From the NCBI RefSeq assembly GCF_003075415.1, contig NZ_QDAH01000003.1:124001-188000 (forward strand): 64,000 bases of DNA, given 5' to 3'. The notes under the pieces are model-generated. The model was not told where the DNA came from, ran no database searches, and saw only the letters and a program-made list of their open reading frames with translations. Of this stretch, positions 8,903-18,032 are shown one piece after another (positions within the stretch are counted from its first letter, which is position 1; every line of letters begins with the position of its first letter). The stretch comes from Microvirga sp. KLBC 81. Lineage in GTDB: Bacteria > Pseudomonadota > Alphaproteobacteria > Rhizobiales > Beijerinckiaceae. The translations under genes and the position numbers were made by a program.

Positions 8903-10063
8903 ATGATCGATCATCCGACGCGCGATGTGGGCTTTGGCGTCTATGTCCATTGGCCCTTCTGCGCCTCCAAATGCCCCTATTGCGACTTCAACAGCCATGT
9001 CCGCCATCAGCCGGTGGATCAGGAGCGGTATCTCACGGCCTTCAGGCGCGAGATCGCTCATACGGCGGCGCGCATTCCAGGACGCACGGTCACCAGCATC
9101 TTCTTCGGCGGCGGCACGCCCTCGCTCATGAAGCCGGAGACGGTCGGCGCAATCCTCAATGCCATCGGCGGCGCTTGGGCTATCGACCCCGACGCCGAGG
9201 TTACGCTCGAAGCGAACCCCACCAGCGTCGAAGCCGAGCGCTTTCGCGGCTATCGGGGTGCCGGCATCAACCGCGTGTCGCTCGGCGTGCAGGCGCTCAA
9301 CGATCCGGACCTGCGACGCCTCGGCCGCATGCATTCGGTTGAAGAGGCGCTGGCCGCGGTGAAGATCGCAGCCTCGATCTTCGACCGCTATTCCTTCGAT
9401 CTCATCTATGCGCGTCCTGGACACACGCCGGAAGCGTGGGCTGAGGAGCTTGAGCAGGCCATCAGCTACGCAGTGGAGCATCTTTCGCTCTACCAGCTCA
9501 CCATCGAGCCCGGCACGTGGTTTCAGCGTCTGTTCGATGCGGGCAAGATCACCGTGCCGGATGAGGAGACAGGCCGCGCGCTCTACGACATCACGCAGGA
9601 AACCTGCGAGAAGCATGGGCTTCCGGCCTACGAGATTTCCAACCACGCCAGACCCGGCGCAGAATCGCGGCACAATCTTCTCTACTGGCGCTACGGCGAA
9701 TATGCAGGCATCGGCCCCGGCGCGCATGGACGCCTCGTCACCGGCAATGCGCGACTGGCAACCTCCACCGAGAAGCATCCCGAAACATGGCTTGAGCATG
9801 TGGAGCGCGAGGGCCACGGCGTCATCGACGAGGAAGTGCTCACCTCCGAGGCGGAAGGCGACGAATTCCTCCTCATGGGCCTTCGCCTGAAAGAGGGCAT
9901 CGATCCGCGCCGTTATGAGGCGTTTACGGGAAAGCCGCTGAATGCGCGGGCCTTGAGCATTCTCGAAGAGGAAGGCCTCATCCGCATCGATGGCTCACGT
10001 CTTGCCGTAACGGAGAAGGGCTTTCCGGTGCTGAACGCAGTGATTGCGGAACTGGCGGCTTAA
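8903..10063 (+). CDS. hemW: HemW, radical-SAM heme chaperone (formerly HemN-like)
   Basis: A 386-residue radical-SAM protein. The cluster motif CASKCPYC (C-x3-C-x2-C) lies near residues 19-26, preceded by GVYVHWPF; SIFFGGGTPSL, the SAM-binding GGGTP motif, follows near residue 75. HemW binds heme and delivers it to apo-proteins; it is not the coproporphyrinogen dehydrogenase HemN. The ATG at 8903 is chosen because the longer frame to 8789 begins inside a palindromic repeat and adds unconserved residues. It lies in the usual alphaproteobacterial neighbourhood downstream of rph-rdgB, here with two genes and a repeat inserted. Confidence 0.93.
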   Translation: MIDHPTRDVGFGVYVHWPFCASKCPYCDFNSHVRHQPVDQERYLTAFRREIAHTAARIPGRTVTSIFFGGGTPSLMKPETVGAILNAIGGAWAIDPDAEVTLEANPTSVEAERFRGYRGAGINRVSLGVQALNDPDLRRLGRMHSVEEALAAVKIAASIFDRYSFDLIYARPGHTPEAWAEELEQAISYAVEHLSLYQLTIEPGTWFQRLFDAGKITVPDEETGRALYDITQETCEKHGLPAYEISNHARPGAESRHNLLYWRYGEYAGIGPGAHGRLVTGNARLATSTEKHPETWLEHVEREGHGVIDEEVLTSEAEGDEFLLMGLRLKEGIDPRRYEAFTGKPLNARALSILEEEGLIRIDGSRLAVTEKGFPVLNAVIAELAA

Positions 10064-10077
10064 AGGCCTGCCATCAC

Positions 10078-10164
10078 GTCATCACCGGCCTTGTGCCGGT
10101 GATCCCGAAGCGAGAGGCGTAGCACTCTCCCAATTGAGATGGCCGGGACAAGCCCGGCCATGAC
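10078..10164. repeat. Family A palindromic repeat, copy 2
   Basis: Starts GTCATCACCGGCCTTGTGCC and ends AAGCCCGGCCATGAC, between the convergent hemW and gshB genes. Confidence 0.85.
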
Positions 10165-10214
10165 GAAAAGTACCAGACACAGAGGAGAGGCGCTTCGCCC
10201 GGAACGACGGGTTG

Positions 10215-11162
10215 TTAAACCCGCTTCACCTTGCTCTCGATCGCATCCCACACCGTCACGGCGAGATCGGGCCCGCCGAGGCGCTTGATGGCGCGGATGC
10301 CGGTGGGGGCCGTCACGTTGATCTCGGTCAGGTTGCCGTCGATCACGTCGATGCCGACGAGGATGAGGCCCATGCGCTTGAGATCAGGCCCGATGGTCTC
10401 GCAGATCTCACGCTCGCGCGGCGTCAGATCCGTGGGCTTTGCGGCTCCGCCGCGCACCATGTTGGAGCGGATATCGTTGGCGGCCGGAACGCGGTTGATC
10501 GCGCCTGCCGCTTCGCCATCGATGAGGATGATGCGCTTGTCGCCTTCCGTGATCTTCGGCAGGAAGCGCTGGGTCACCCAGGGCTCGCGGAAGAGGGTCG
10601 AGAAGAGATCGTAGAGCGAGCCGAAATTCGGATCCTCGCGACTCACTTTGAAGACGCTGGCGCCGCCATGCCCGTAGAGCGGCTTCATCACCACGTCCCC
10701 ATGCTCGCGCCGGAACTCCTCGATCTCCGCCTTGTCACGGGAGATCAGGGTCGGCGGCATGAGATGCGGAAACTGCGTGACGAAGATCTTTTCCGGCGCG
10801 TTGCGCACATGCGACGGATCGTTCACCACGAGTGTCTTCGGATGGATGCGTTCCAGAAAATGCGTGGCGGTGATGTACGCGAGGTCGAAAGGCGGGTCCT
10901 GGCGCATGAGCACCGCATCAATGGTCGAGAGGTCGACTCGCTCCTGCTTGCCGAGAGTGAAGTGGTTGCCTTCCTCATCCCGCACCTCGATGGGATCCAC
11001 GAGCGCGACCACCTTGCCGTCATGCAGGGACAGGCGGTCGGGGGTGTAGTGCAGGATCTGGTGGCCTCGCCGTTGTGCCTCGAGCAGCAGCGCAAAGCCG
11101 GTATCGCCTGCGATCTTGATGCTGTTGATGTGATCCATCTGGAACGCAACGGTGAGGGTCAT
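10215..11162 (-). CDS. gshB: Glutathione synthetase (ATP-grasp)
   Basis: A 315-residue enzyme that ligates gamma-glutamylcysteine and glycine with ATP, the second step of glutathione synthesis. Length and motifs match bacterial Gsh[20 protein letters not shown] at the N-terminus, [14 protein letters not shown] (about residue 88), [17 protein letters not shown] (ATP-grasp lysine and glycine-rich loop, about 155-171) and [15 protein letters not shown] near the end. It converges on hemW and is divergent from the lipid kinase gene. It belongs to the rsmI-yraN-gshB neighbourhood common in Rhizobiales, here interrupted by the lipid kinase and LysR genes. Confidence 0.96.
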   Translation of the reverse strand: MTLTVAFQMDHINSIKIAGDTGFALLLEAQRRGHQILHYTPDRLSLHDGKVVALVDPIEVRDEEGNHFTLGKQERVDLSTIDAVLMRQDPPFDLAYITATHFLERIHPKTLVVNDPSHVRNAPEKIFVTQFPHLMPPTLISRDKAEIEEFRREHGDVVMKPLYGHGGASVFKVSREDPNFGSLYDLFSTLFREPWVTQRFLPKITEGDKRIILIDGEAAGAINRVPAANDIRSNMVRGGAAKPTDLTPREREICETIGPDLKRMGLILVGIDVIDGNLTEINVTAPTGIRAIKRLGGPDLAVTVWDAIESKVKRV

Positions 11163-11325
11163 CGGTTTTCCTCCTGAGGAAGCGGGTTTATTGGACTGTT
11201 TCGGGAGGAACGCAACTCTTGCGGTGTCGGAATGAACGAAAAAGGGGGACAGGTGTTATTGAATAGCCCCGCTTCGGGGCCCCGGAGTCTTGCGGATACG
11301 CCCAGGCTTCCACATCTGATAGGTC

Positions 11326-12195
11326 ATGTCACGCCGCGCCCTCCTCATTGTCAACGCCAAGAGCCGAAGCGGCGAATCCCAGGCCAGAGCGGCCATCGAG
11401 GCCCTTGAGGCTCATGGGATCGAGCCCGTTCATGTGGAATGCGGACGGCGGGAGGATCTGTCGCCTCTCATCGTGAAGCATCGCGACGGGGTCGATTGCG
11501 TCGTCGTCGGCGGTGGCGATGGAACGCTGAATGCCGCTGCTTTCGGTGTGATCGAGGCCGGTCTGCCGCTCGGCATTCTGCCGTTCGGCACGGCGAACGA
11601 CTTGGCCCGAACCTTGGGGATTCCCTTCGATCTCGACGGCGCCGCACAGGTCATCGCCGACGGTCACACCCGCAGGATCGATCTCGGTCTCGTGAACGGC
11701 CACCCTTTCTTCAACGTGGCAAGCCTCGGCCTCTCGGCGGAACTGGCGCAGCAACTGACCCACGACATCAAGCGGCGCTTCGGGCGGCTCGGTTATGCGC
11801 TCGTCGCCATGAAGGTTCTGTCCCAGGCCCAGCCCTTCCGCGCGACAATCACGAGCGAGACCGAATCCGTGCGCGTGCGGACCTTGCAGATCGCCGTCGG
11901 CAACGGCCGTTTCTACGGCGGCGGCAATGCGGTGGAGAAGGACGCGGCCATTGACGACCAGCACCTCGATCTCTACAGCCTGGAACTCGAACGCGCCTGG
12001 AAGCTCGCCTTCATGGCGCGCTCGTTTCGCTATGGAGAACACGGCGCCTGGAGCGAGGTGCGGGCGATCCGCGCCAAGGAATTCGACATCCGCACGAGAC
12101 GGCCGAGGCCAATCAATGCGGATGGCGAGATCGTGACCCAGACGCCTGCGCATTTCTCCATCAGGCCTTGTGCCGTAACGGTATTCGCGCCTTAG
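11326..12195 (+). CDS. Diacylglycerol/lipid kinase family protein (YegS-like)
   Basis: A 289-residue soluble lipid kinase-type protein. The catalytic domain has the nucleotide-binding signature VVVGGGDGTLNAAAFGV (about residues 60-76) and PFGTANDLARTLGIP (85-99), diagnostic of the DAGK catalytic domain. The C-terminal half carries the beta-sandwich typical of YegS/DgkB, with IDLGLVNGHPFFNVASLGLS. It should phosphorylate a lipid such as diacylglycerol, phosphatidylglycerol or a sphingoid base; the substrate is not determined by sequence. It starts 163 bp from divergent gshB with a weak ribosome-binding site. A copy of repeat family C abuts its end. Confidence 0.88.
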   Translation: MSRRALLIVNAKSRSGESQARAAIEALEAHGIEPVHVECGRREDLSPLIVKHRDGVDCVVVGGGDGTLNAAAFGVIEAGLPLGILPFGTANDLARTLGIPFDLDGAAQVIADGHTRRIDLGLVNGHPFFNVASLGLSAELAQQLTHDIKRRFGRLGYALVAMKVLSQAQPFRATITSETESVRVRTLQIAVGNGRFYGGGNAVEKDAAIDDQHLDLYSLELERAWKLAFMARSFRYGEHGAWSEVRAIRAKEFDIRTRRPRPINADGEIVTQTPAHFSIRPCAVTVFAP

Positions 12196-12262
12196 CGCCT
12201 CGTGCGGACCTCCGGTTCCGCTCGAACGATGCGCTCTCTCTAGAAGGGAGCATCGGATGGAT
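12191..12262 (-). repeat. Dispersed repeat (family C), copy 1
   Basis: On the minus strand this reads GCTCCCTTCTAGAGAGAGCG followed by CATCG..GAGCGGAACCGG and CGCACGAGGCGCTAA. The same order recurs at 61575-61668, with a degenerate copy at 44712-44757. Confidence 0.7.
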
Positions 12263-12297
12263 CCCAAAAGTGGATTCCACTTTTCACGTCCGAGGCT

Positions 12298-12507
12298 CTA
12301 GCGGCGGCCGCAACGGACGGCGTCCTCGATGTTGCCGTGTCCAAGGCCGATGTCATGAAGCATCGCATCGTCCAGGGCGCCCAGCTCTCGCATGGCGCGA
12401 CGAAGGCGGATCTCCCGCATCAGGGATGAAAAGAGATTCTTGAGACCAGACGGGCGGGCGGCCGAGCTCTCATAGGTTTCCGTGCAGGTGTTCGAAAGGG
12501 CCGACAT
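12298..12507 (-). CDS. DUF1127 domain small protein
   Basis: A 69-residue small basic protein with the C-terminal DUF1127 signature: MRELGALDDAMLHDIGLGHG then NIEDAVR. Such proteins are widespread in alphaproteobacteria and some have been linked to stress, RNA binding or phosphate-related phenotypes. The ATG at 12507 is preceded by AAGGAG with a good spacer; the longer frame to 12555 is not needed. It is divergent from the LysR regulator across a 103-bp gap with an LTTR-type palindrome, so it is a probable target of that regulator. Confidence 0.85.
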   Translation of the reverse strand: MSALSNTCTETYESSAARPSGLKNLFSSLMREIRLRRAMRELGALDDAMLHDIGLGHGNIEDAVRCGRR

Positions 12508-12570
12508 AGCGCTCTCCTTGAGTTGATGAGGAGAGTATGGGACCGCCCCTTGCATAAGTGAAACGAATGT

Positions 12571-12591
12571 TCATTATATCTAGAATAATGA
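12571..12591. promoter_or_regulatory. LysR-type operator between DUF1127 and lysR
   Basis: TCATTAT-N7-ATAATGA is a perfect 7-bp inverted repeat with the T-N11-A core of LTTR boxes. It lies 20 bp before the lysR start and 64 bp from the DUF1127 start. The stretch is AT-rich against its surroundings. Confidence 0.65.
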
Positions 12592-12610
12592 TCCGTTATG
12601 GAGTCGGCCC

Positions 12611-13483
12611 ATGCCCTACAATCTCGATGTCAGCCTTCTGAGGGCGTTCGTCGCCGTAGTGGACACGGGCGGCATGACCGCGGCCTCGGGTGTCCTCAAC
12701 CTCACTCAGGCGGCGGTGAGCCAGCAGATCAAGCGGCTCGAGGAGACCTTGGGCGAGGAGCTCATCACCCGTGACAGGCGAGGGGTGACCCTGACGAGCG
12801 CGGGCGAGCGGCTGTTCGGGCGCGCCAAGCGCCTGCTGGCCATGAACGACGAAATCTGGACCGAGATGACGACGCCGGAATTCGAGGGCGAAATCCGCCT
12901 CGGGATTCCCAGCGATATCATCACCACGTATCTGCCCACCTTCCTGAAGAGTTTCGCGCGTAGCTATCCGCGCGTGCAGATCTCGCTCAACAGCGGCTCA
13001 AGTGCCGAGCTTCGCGCGAGGCTCGCGGCCGGCAAGATCGATGTGGTGATGGCGACCGAACTCAGCTGCGATCCCGATGGCGAGAACCTCGTGATGGATC
13101 GTCTCGTGTGGGTTGGCGCGCGGGGAGGTGAGGCGGCGTGGAAGCGGCCGCTGCCGGTCTCCATCGGCTGCTCCGACTGCGCTTTTCGCTCACCGATCCG
13201 CGAGGCTTTACAGAAGGCCGGCATCGAATGGCGTTCAGTGTTCGATTCCACCAATACATCGGTGCAAGTTGCGACCGTTGCCGCCGATACGGCCGTGATG
13301 GCGTGGATGGCATCGACCGTGCCGAGCAATCTGGAAGTGCTGGGACCTGACACAGGCCTGCCGCTGCTTCCGCCTTTCATGGTCGATCTCTACCTGCCGA
13401 AAGGTGGCGGCAATCACATCGTGCAGGAAATGGCGCGGTTCATTCGGGACTCGGTGCGCGATCCTCGCAAGATCGCGGCTTAA
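12611..13483 (+). CDS. LysR family transcriptional regulator
   Basis: A 290-residue LTTR. The N-terminal winged HTH is clear (residues 5-64): LLRAFVAVVDTGGMTAASGV, then LNLTQAAVSQQIKRLEETLG and LITRDRRGVTLTSAG. The C-terminal periplasmic-binding-like effector domain begins near residue 92 (EIRLGIPSDII). GGAG seven bases before the ATG fits the start. It is divergent from the DUF1127 gene with a matching LTTR palindrome in between, so autoregulation plus control of that small gene is the simplest model. The ligand is unknown. Confidence 0.94.
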   Translation: MPYNLDVSLLRAFVAVVDTGGMTAASGVLNLTQAAVSQQIKRLEETLGEELITRDRRGVTLTSAGERLFGRAKRLLAMNDEIWTEMTTPEFEGEIRLGIPSDIITTYLPTFLKSFARSYPRVQISLNSGSSAELRARLAAGKIDVVMATELSCDPDGENLVMDRLVWVGARGGEAAWKRPLPVSIGCSDCAFRSPIREALQKAGIEWRSVFDSTNTSVQVATVAADTAVMAWMASTVPSNLEVLGPDTGLPLLPPFMVDLYLPKGGGNHIVQEMARFIRDSVRDPRKIAA

Positions 13484-13577
13484 TACATACTCGTTCGATC
13501 ATAACACGCTCCTCAGGATGAGGGATAAGCAGGCGTGGAAACGATATTTTAGCTTACCCAGCATCACGCCGCCCCAC

Positions 13578-13665
13578 GTCATCACCGGCCTTGGGCCGGT
13601 GATCCCGACGATGGGAAGCACCACGCTCTTCTGAGCGGGATGCCCGGGACAAGCCCGGGCATGAC
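13578..13665. repeat. Family A palindromic repeat, copy 3
   Basis: GTCATCACCGGCCTTGGGCC at the left and AAGCCCGGGCATGAC at the right, between convergent lysR and yraN. A short fragment of repeat family B (CTCCTCAGGATGAGG) lies at about 13510-13524. Confidence 0.85.
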
Positions 13666-13680
13666 AATTCATGACATGCC

Positions 13681-14151
13681 TCAAAATATCTCCAGCTCGA
13701 ATGCCGAGACGATGTGTTTCGGCAGGCGCCTCGGCGCGATGAAGACCGCATCCGCGCGCCATGTCTTTCCCTGCGCGTGAGGATGGCGTGAAAGCCATGA
13801 CCGCACGGCGCGCGAAAAACGCTGGCGCTTGATGGCGGTGATGGATGACAGGGCATCGTCCATCGATCCGCGTGCCTTCACTTCGACAAACGCGATGGTA
13901 TCGCCGCGCGCCATGATGAGATCGATCTCGCCGCCTGCCGCCGCATAGCGACGGGCAAGCGGGCGGTAGCCCCTGGTGAGCAGGAAGAGCAGCGCGATCC
14001 ACTCGGCATAATGGCCGCGCTGGAACGTCGCTCGCCGCCGCGCCAGGGCCGATTCCGCACGTGTGGAATCGGCCCTTCCCTTTGCTCGGCCGCATTTTTG
14101 TACGGCGAACCGGATCCACTTCGCCGAAAAATGCTCTGGCGCCGTGTTCAT
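13681..14151 (-). CDS. YraN family protein (UPF0102), nuclease-like fold
   Basis: A 156-residue UPF0102/YraN protein. The family has an endonuclease-like core; here [20 protein letters not shown] (about residues 73-92) supplies the E-x-D and E-x-K residues expected of that fold. The N-terminus is about 35 residues longer than the shortest relatives. Its ATG overlaps the rsmI stop (ATGA), giving translational coupling, and rsmI-yraN adjacency is widespread in bacteria. The biochemical function is unresolved. Confidence 0.9.
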   Translation of the reverse strand: MNTAPEHFSAKWIRFAVQKCGRAKGRADSTRAESALARRRATFQRGHYAEWIALLFLLTRGYRPLARRYAAAGGEIDLIMARGDTIAFVEVKARGSMDDALSSITAIKRQRFSRAVRSWLSRHPHAQGKTWRADAVFIAPRRLPKHIVSAFELEIF

Positions 14152-15089
14152 GCATCCCTTTTCGCGAGTTCGAGAGCGCGGGCATAGACCTCGCGCTTCG
14201 GCAGGCCGAGTTCCGCCGCGACGAGCGCCGCTGCATCCTTGATGGAATGGTTTTTCAAGGCTGTTTCGAGCTTGTCGTCGAGGGCTGCATCGGCTTCCGC
14301 TGCATGCATCTCCTTCGTCGCCTCGCCGATCAGCACCACGATCTCGCCCTTCGGCGGGCCTTCTTCCGCAAATTGCGCCGCGAGTTCCGGCAAGGTGCCG
14401 CGCCGGATCGTCTCGAACATCTTGGTGAGTTCGCGCGCCACGACCGCCTGCCGCTCACCGAGAATGGCGGCCGCGTCGGCCAGCATTTCAGGCAGGCGGT
14501 GCGGTCCCTCGAACAGCATCAGCGTGCCGGGGATCGAGGCGATCTCGGCGAGACGCGCACGCCGCGCTGCGCTCTTCGGCGGCAAGAAACCTTCGAAGAA
14601 AAAGCGGTCGGTGGGCAGACCCGAGGCGACAAGCGCTGTGAGAACGGCGGAGGGGCCGGGAATAGGCGTCACCGGCAGACCTTCTTCGATGGCGGCCTGC
14701 ACGAGCTTGAAGCCGGGGTCCGACACCAGCGGCGTGCCGGCATCCGACACCAGCGCCAGCGCCTGCCCCTCGCGGATGCGGTGCACCATGCGCTCGCGCA
14801 CGGCGTCGTTGGAATGCTCGTGGTAGGCCACCAGCGGCGTGGTGATGCCGTAATGGGCGAGCAGCGTTTTCGTCACTCGCGTGTCTTCGGCCAGGATCGC
14901 GTCCGCCGCTGCCAGCACGTTCAGCGCCCGGAACGAAACGTCCTGCAGGTTGCCGATGGGGGTTGCGACCACATAGAGGCCGGGCGCCAGGGGCTTGGCC
15001 TCGGCCGCAAGACCGAAGGCCGTGAAGGTGGCGGTCCGTTCGCCCGGCTCGCGCCGTCTGGTCCGGTTGTCGATTCTCTGTGTCATCAC
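14148..15089 (-). CDS. rsmI: 16S rRNA 2'-O-ribose C1402 methyltransferase
   Basis: A 313-residue tetrapyrrole-methylase-fold enzyme that methylates the 2'-OH of C1402 in the ribosomal decoding centre using SAM. Motifs: [20 protein letters not shown] (about residues 38-57), [16 protein letters not shown] (69-84), [17 protein letters not shown] (113-129) and [18 protein letters not shown] (163-180). It is divergent from the LpoA-like lipoprotein and coupled to yraN. This is a conserved alphaproteobacterial block. Confidence 0.96.
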   Translation of the reverse strand: MMTQRIDNRTRRREPGERTATFTAFGLAAEAKPLAPGLYVVATPIGNLQDVSFRALNVLAAADAILAEDTRVTKTLLAHYGITTPLVAYHEHSNDAVRERMVHRIREGQALALVSDAGTPLVSDPGFKLVQAAIEEGLPVTPIPGPSAVLTALVASGLPTDRFFFEGFLPPKSAARRARLAEIASIPGTLMLFEGPHRLPEMLADAAAILGERQAVVARELTKMFETIRRGTLPELAAQFAEEGPPKGEIVVLIGEATKEMHAAEADAALDDKLETALKNHSIKDAAALVAAELGLPKREVYARALELAKRDA

Positions 15090-15226
15090 CTGTCACTTTC
15101 GCATGAACGCCCCATCCGGCGGAAGAAGGCTTGGCTCCTGCCGCGCCGATCTTGGAAACAATGTTTACCTTTTAGTGCCAAGGTCGGCCGCATGTCCGAT
15201 GAGCTGTTTCCAAAACGGGGGTGGAG

Positions 15227-16558
15227 ATGGCGTCCCTTTCTAGGGCCATGGAGCAGGGCTGGAAAAGCCGGGCGGCCTTGGCTGTTGTGGTAATAGGCGC
15301 GCTCGCGCTGTCCGGATGCGTCGGATCGGGCCCTGCGCGGCAGACGCGGAAGACGAGCCGATCCGTCCCGCAATCCGCGCCTTCTCGGCCCGTTGATCCC
15401 GTCTATAATGCCGATCTTTCTCCGGAGGGCGCTCCTGTCGGCCAAGTCCAGGCCGCTCAAATGCAGGCTGTCCCTGCGGGTTCCATGCCCGTTCAGATGC
15501 GTGGCACGATCCTCGGCAACGGCCCTGTGAAGGTGGCGCTGATCCTGCCGCTCTCCGCGCCGGGCCAGGGGGGCCTGGTGGCCCAGAACATGCGCAATGC
15601 AGCCGATCTCGCGCTCAGCGACTTCCAGGGCTCTGACCTCACCATTCTCGTCAAGGACGATCGCGGCACGCCGGAGGGTGCGCAGGAAGCGGCAAGCCAG
15701 GCTCTCGCGGAAGGCGCCCAGCTCATCCTCGGTCCGCTCTTCGCCGGCTCCGTCCAGGCGGCGGGGCAGGTGACGCGCCAAGCGGGCAAGCCTCTCATCG
15801 GCTTCTCCTCCGACCGCGCTGCGGCCGCGCAGGGCGTCTATCTCCTGAGCTTCATGGTGCAGGCGGAGGTCGATCGCATCATCGCCTTTGCCGCCGCTCA
15901 GAACCGCCGTTCCATCGCGGCACTGATCCCCGACACGGCCTATGGCCGCGTGGCGGAGATGCAGCTGCGGGAGGCCGCGGCTGAGAACAACATCCGCCTC
16001 GTCGCCATCGAGCGCTATCCCGCCGGGCAGCCGCAGGGAGCCGTCCAACGGCTTGGCAACCTGATCGGAGGGCCCGCGCCGCAGGCCAATGCGCTTTTCA
16101 TGCCTGAGAACGGCGATGGATTGCCCGCCGTCGCGCAGGCGCTTCAGACGGTTCGCTTCAACGCGCAGCAGGTGAAGCCGCTCGGCCCCGGCCTGTGGGA
16201 CGAGGCGCGCGTGTTCGGATTGCCGACGCTGCAGGGCGGCTGGTTTGCCGCGCCGGACAAACGCGGCTTCATGGATTTCGCCGCGCGCTATCGTGCGCGT
16301 TTCAACAGCGATCCGGTGCGCCTTGCGACGCTCTCGTATGATGCGGTGACGCTCGCCGCTGCGCTCGCCCGCCTGCAGGGGCCTCAGGCCTTCAACGACA
16401 GCGTGCTCACGAACGGATCGGGCTTTGCGGGCGCCGACGGCGTTTTCCGCTTCAACCCCAACGGCACCAATGATCGCGCACTGACCGTTCAGGAAATCCG
16501 GGGCGGCACGGCCGTTGTGATCGACGCCGCGCCGCGCACCTTGATGGCGAGTAACTGA
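15227..16558 (+). CDS. Penicillin-binding protein activator (LpoA-like) lipoprotein
   Basis: About 443 residues, starting at ATG 15227 (GTG 15221 or ATG 15248 are alternatives; the signal peptide is kept in all). A lipoprotein signal ends in the lipobox ALSGC near residue 30. A disordered Ala/Pro/Gln linker follows, then a periplasmic-binding-protein type I domain (VKVALILPLSAPGQGGLVAQ, later LILGPLFAGSV and NNIRLVAIERYPAG). This is the architecture of LpoA-type activators of peptidoglycan synthases. It lacks the TPR-rich N-terminal domain of enterobacterial LpoA, as is usual in alphaproteobacteria. Divergence from rsmI is typical. Confidence 0.85.
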   Translation: MASLSRAMEQGWKSRAALAVVVIGALALSGCVGSGPARQTRKTSRSVPQSAPSRPVDPVYNADLSPEGAPVGQVQAAQMQAVPAGSMPVQMRGTILGNGPVKVALILPLSAPGQGGLVAQNMRNAADLALSDFQGSDLTILVKDDRGTPEGAQEAASQALAEGAQLILGPLFAGSVQAAGQVTRQAGKPLIGFSSDRAAAAQGVYLLSFMVQAEVDRIIAFAAAQNRRSIAALIPDTAYGRVAEMQLREAAAENNIRLVAIERYPAGQPQGAVQRLGNLIGGPAPQANALFMPENGDGLPAVAQALQTVRFNAQQVKPLGPGLWDEARVFGLPTLQGGWFAAPDKRGFMDFAARYRARFNSDPVRLATLSYDAVTLAAALARLQGPQAFNDSVLTNGSGFAGADGVFRFNPNGTNDRALTVQEIRGGTAVVIDAAPRTLMASN

Positions 16559-16579
16559 CAACATCAATAAGCCCTCCAC

Positions 16580-16667
16580 GTCATGGCCGGGCTTGTCCCG
16601 GCTATCCCGATCTGAAAGGCGTTGCGCCTCACCGAAGCGGGATCACCGGCACAAGGCTGGTGATGAC
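16580..16667. repeat. Family A palindromic repeat, copy 4
   Basis: GTCATGGCCGGGCTTGTCCC at the left and GGCACAAGGCTGGTGATGAC at the right: the same two modules in the opposite orientation to copy 1. Confidence 0.85.
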
Positions 16668-16714
16668 AAGGGAGACTTGCAGGACGAAGCGCAAGCGGAT
16701 GAGGATCGTTTCTC

Positions 16715-17224
16715 TTACTTGCGCGTCAGCACCGCGCTTAAGCTGGGTTTGTTGTTGAGGGTCTGGAACACCACGCAGTAGCGCTCGGTCAGCTTGAGCA
16801 GCTGATCGATCTTCTCCTGCGGCGCATCCGTGTCCACCTCGAAGGAGAGGCGGATGTCCCTGAAGCCGACCGGCGCGGTCTTGTCGACGCCGAGCGTGCC
16901 ACGGAAATCGAGGTCGCCTTCTGCCTTCACGGCACCGTGGCGCAGATCGATCTCGAGCGCGGTGGCAACAGCTTTGAGAGTCACGCCCGCGCAGGCGACG
17001 AGTGCTTCGAGAAGCATGTCGCCGGAGCACAGCTCCGCGCCGGAGCCGCCGGTCGCCGGGTGAAGACCCGCGACAGCGAGCGCACGGCCGGTCTCGACCT
17101 TGCAGGCGACGTGCTGGTCATCCAGCGTGCCCTGCGCGTTCAGCGTGATGACGGCTGATTCCGGATTGCTGCGATATTGGTCCTTCAGCGGCGCCTGCAG
17201 CGCGCGCAGCTCGGTCGAGTCCAT
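16715..17224 (-). CDS. OsmC/Ohr family protein
   Basis: A 169-residue OsmC-fold protein. The two conserved cysteines of thiol-dependent peroxidases are present, in SGDMLLEALVACAGVTLKAV (about residue 77) and LTERYCVVFQTL (about residue 147). This suggests reduction of organic hydroperoxides, although some relatives have other roles. It starts 19 bp after the stop of the ABC ATPase gene on the same strand, so it is probably the last gene of the sulfonate-type operon and may fall under the same riboswitch. A family A repeat follows it. Confidence 0.88.
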   Translation of the reverse strand: MDSTELRALQAPLKDQYRSNPESAVITLNAQGTLDDQHVACKVETGRALAVAGLHPATGGSGAELCSGDMLLEALVACAGVTLKAVATALEIDLRHGAVKAEGDLDFRGTLGVDKTAPVGFRDIRLSFEVDTDAPQEKIDQLLKLTERYCVVFQTLNNKPSLSAVLTRK

Positions 17225-17243
17225 GATACTTGTCCTTGTTGGT

Positions 17244-18032
17244 CTACCACCACAACGCCGCAGCCTGCCGGTCGCGTTCCCGCTGCGGCTGCTGTTGAGA
17301 CGGGTTGAGGGAATGATCGAGCGCCGTCAAGACGCGGCGCACCGAATTTTCGAAGGCTAAGCCCGTCTTGTCGCGCGGGCGCGACAGCGTGAGCGGCAAT
17401 TCATCGAAGATGCGGCCCGGCTTCGGCTGCATGACGATGGCGCGGTCGGCCAGCGTCACCGCTTCCTGAACATCGTGCGTCACGAGAACGACGGTCGGGC
17501 GCGTTTCCTCCCACAGCCCGAGCAGGTGCTCGTGCAGGCTCGCGCGGGTGAACGCATCGAGCGCGGAGAAGGGCTCGTCGAGCAGAAGCACCTTCGGGTT
17601 GGTCACGAACGCTCGCGCAATCGCGACACGCTGCTGCTGGCCACCGGAGAGATCGCGCGGCCAGCGCCTGGCATGCTCGACGAGGCCGATCTTGTCGAGC
17701 GCGTGCTCGACACGCGCTTTGCGCTCGTTCGCACCGATGTGCTCGAGACCGAAGGCAATGTTCTCGGATACCGACAGCCAGGGCAGGAGGCGCGGTTCCT
17801 GGAACACGATGCCGACGGAAGGGTGAGGACCCGAGAGCACTTCGCCATCGAGCCGGATCGAACCTGCGCTCGTCCGGTCGAGGCCGGCGATCAGGCGCAA
17901 AAGCGTGGTCTTGCCGCAGCCCGAGCCGCCAATCAGTGAGACGATCTCACCCTGGCGTACGGAGAGATTGATGTCGGACAGCGCGCGCGTGCCGTCGGCG
18001 TATGTCTTGGAGAGATGTTCGAGTTCGAGCAT
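17244..18032 (-). CDS. ssuB: ABC transporter ATP-binding protein, nitrate/sulfonate/taurine type
   Basis: A 262-residue ATPase of the SsuB/TauB/NrtD group. Walker A GGSGCGKTT (about residues 37-45), Q-loop FQEPRLLPWLSV, signature LSGGQQQRVAIARAF, Walker B VLLLDEPFSALD and the H-loop THDVQEAV are intact. The true start is the ATG at 18032, which shares a base with the permease stop (TGATG); the longer frame to 18629 is an overlap artefact. It is the third gene of the operon, energising uptake of a sulfonate-like compound. The symbol is by family and operon order; the substrate could be taurine or another organosulfur compound. Confidence 0.9.
   Translation of the reverse strand: MLELEHLSKTYADGTRALSDINLSVRQGEIVSLIGGSGCGKTTLLRLIAGLDRTSAGSIRLDGEVLSGPHPSVGIVFQEPRLLPWLSVSENIAFGLEHIGANERKARVEHALDKIGLVEHARRWPRDLSGGQQQRVAIARAFVTNPKVLLLDEPFSALDAFTRASLHEHLLGLWEETRPTVVLVTHDVQEAVTLADRAIVMQPKPGRIFDELPLTLSRPRDKTGLAFENSVRRVLTALDHSLNPSQQQPQRERDRQAAALWW

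Noticed and set aside
11266-11280. GCCCC-GCTTC-GGGGC hairpin before the lipid kinase gene
   Set aside because: It lies between divergent genes without a T-run and is a common short stem in GC-rich DNA; no function can be supported.
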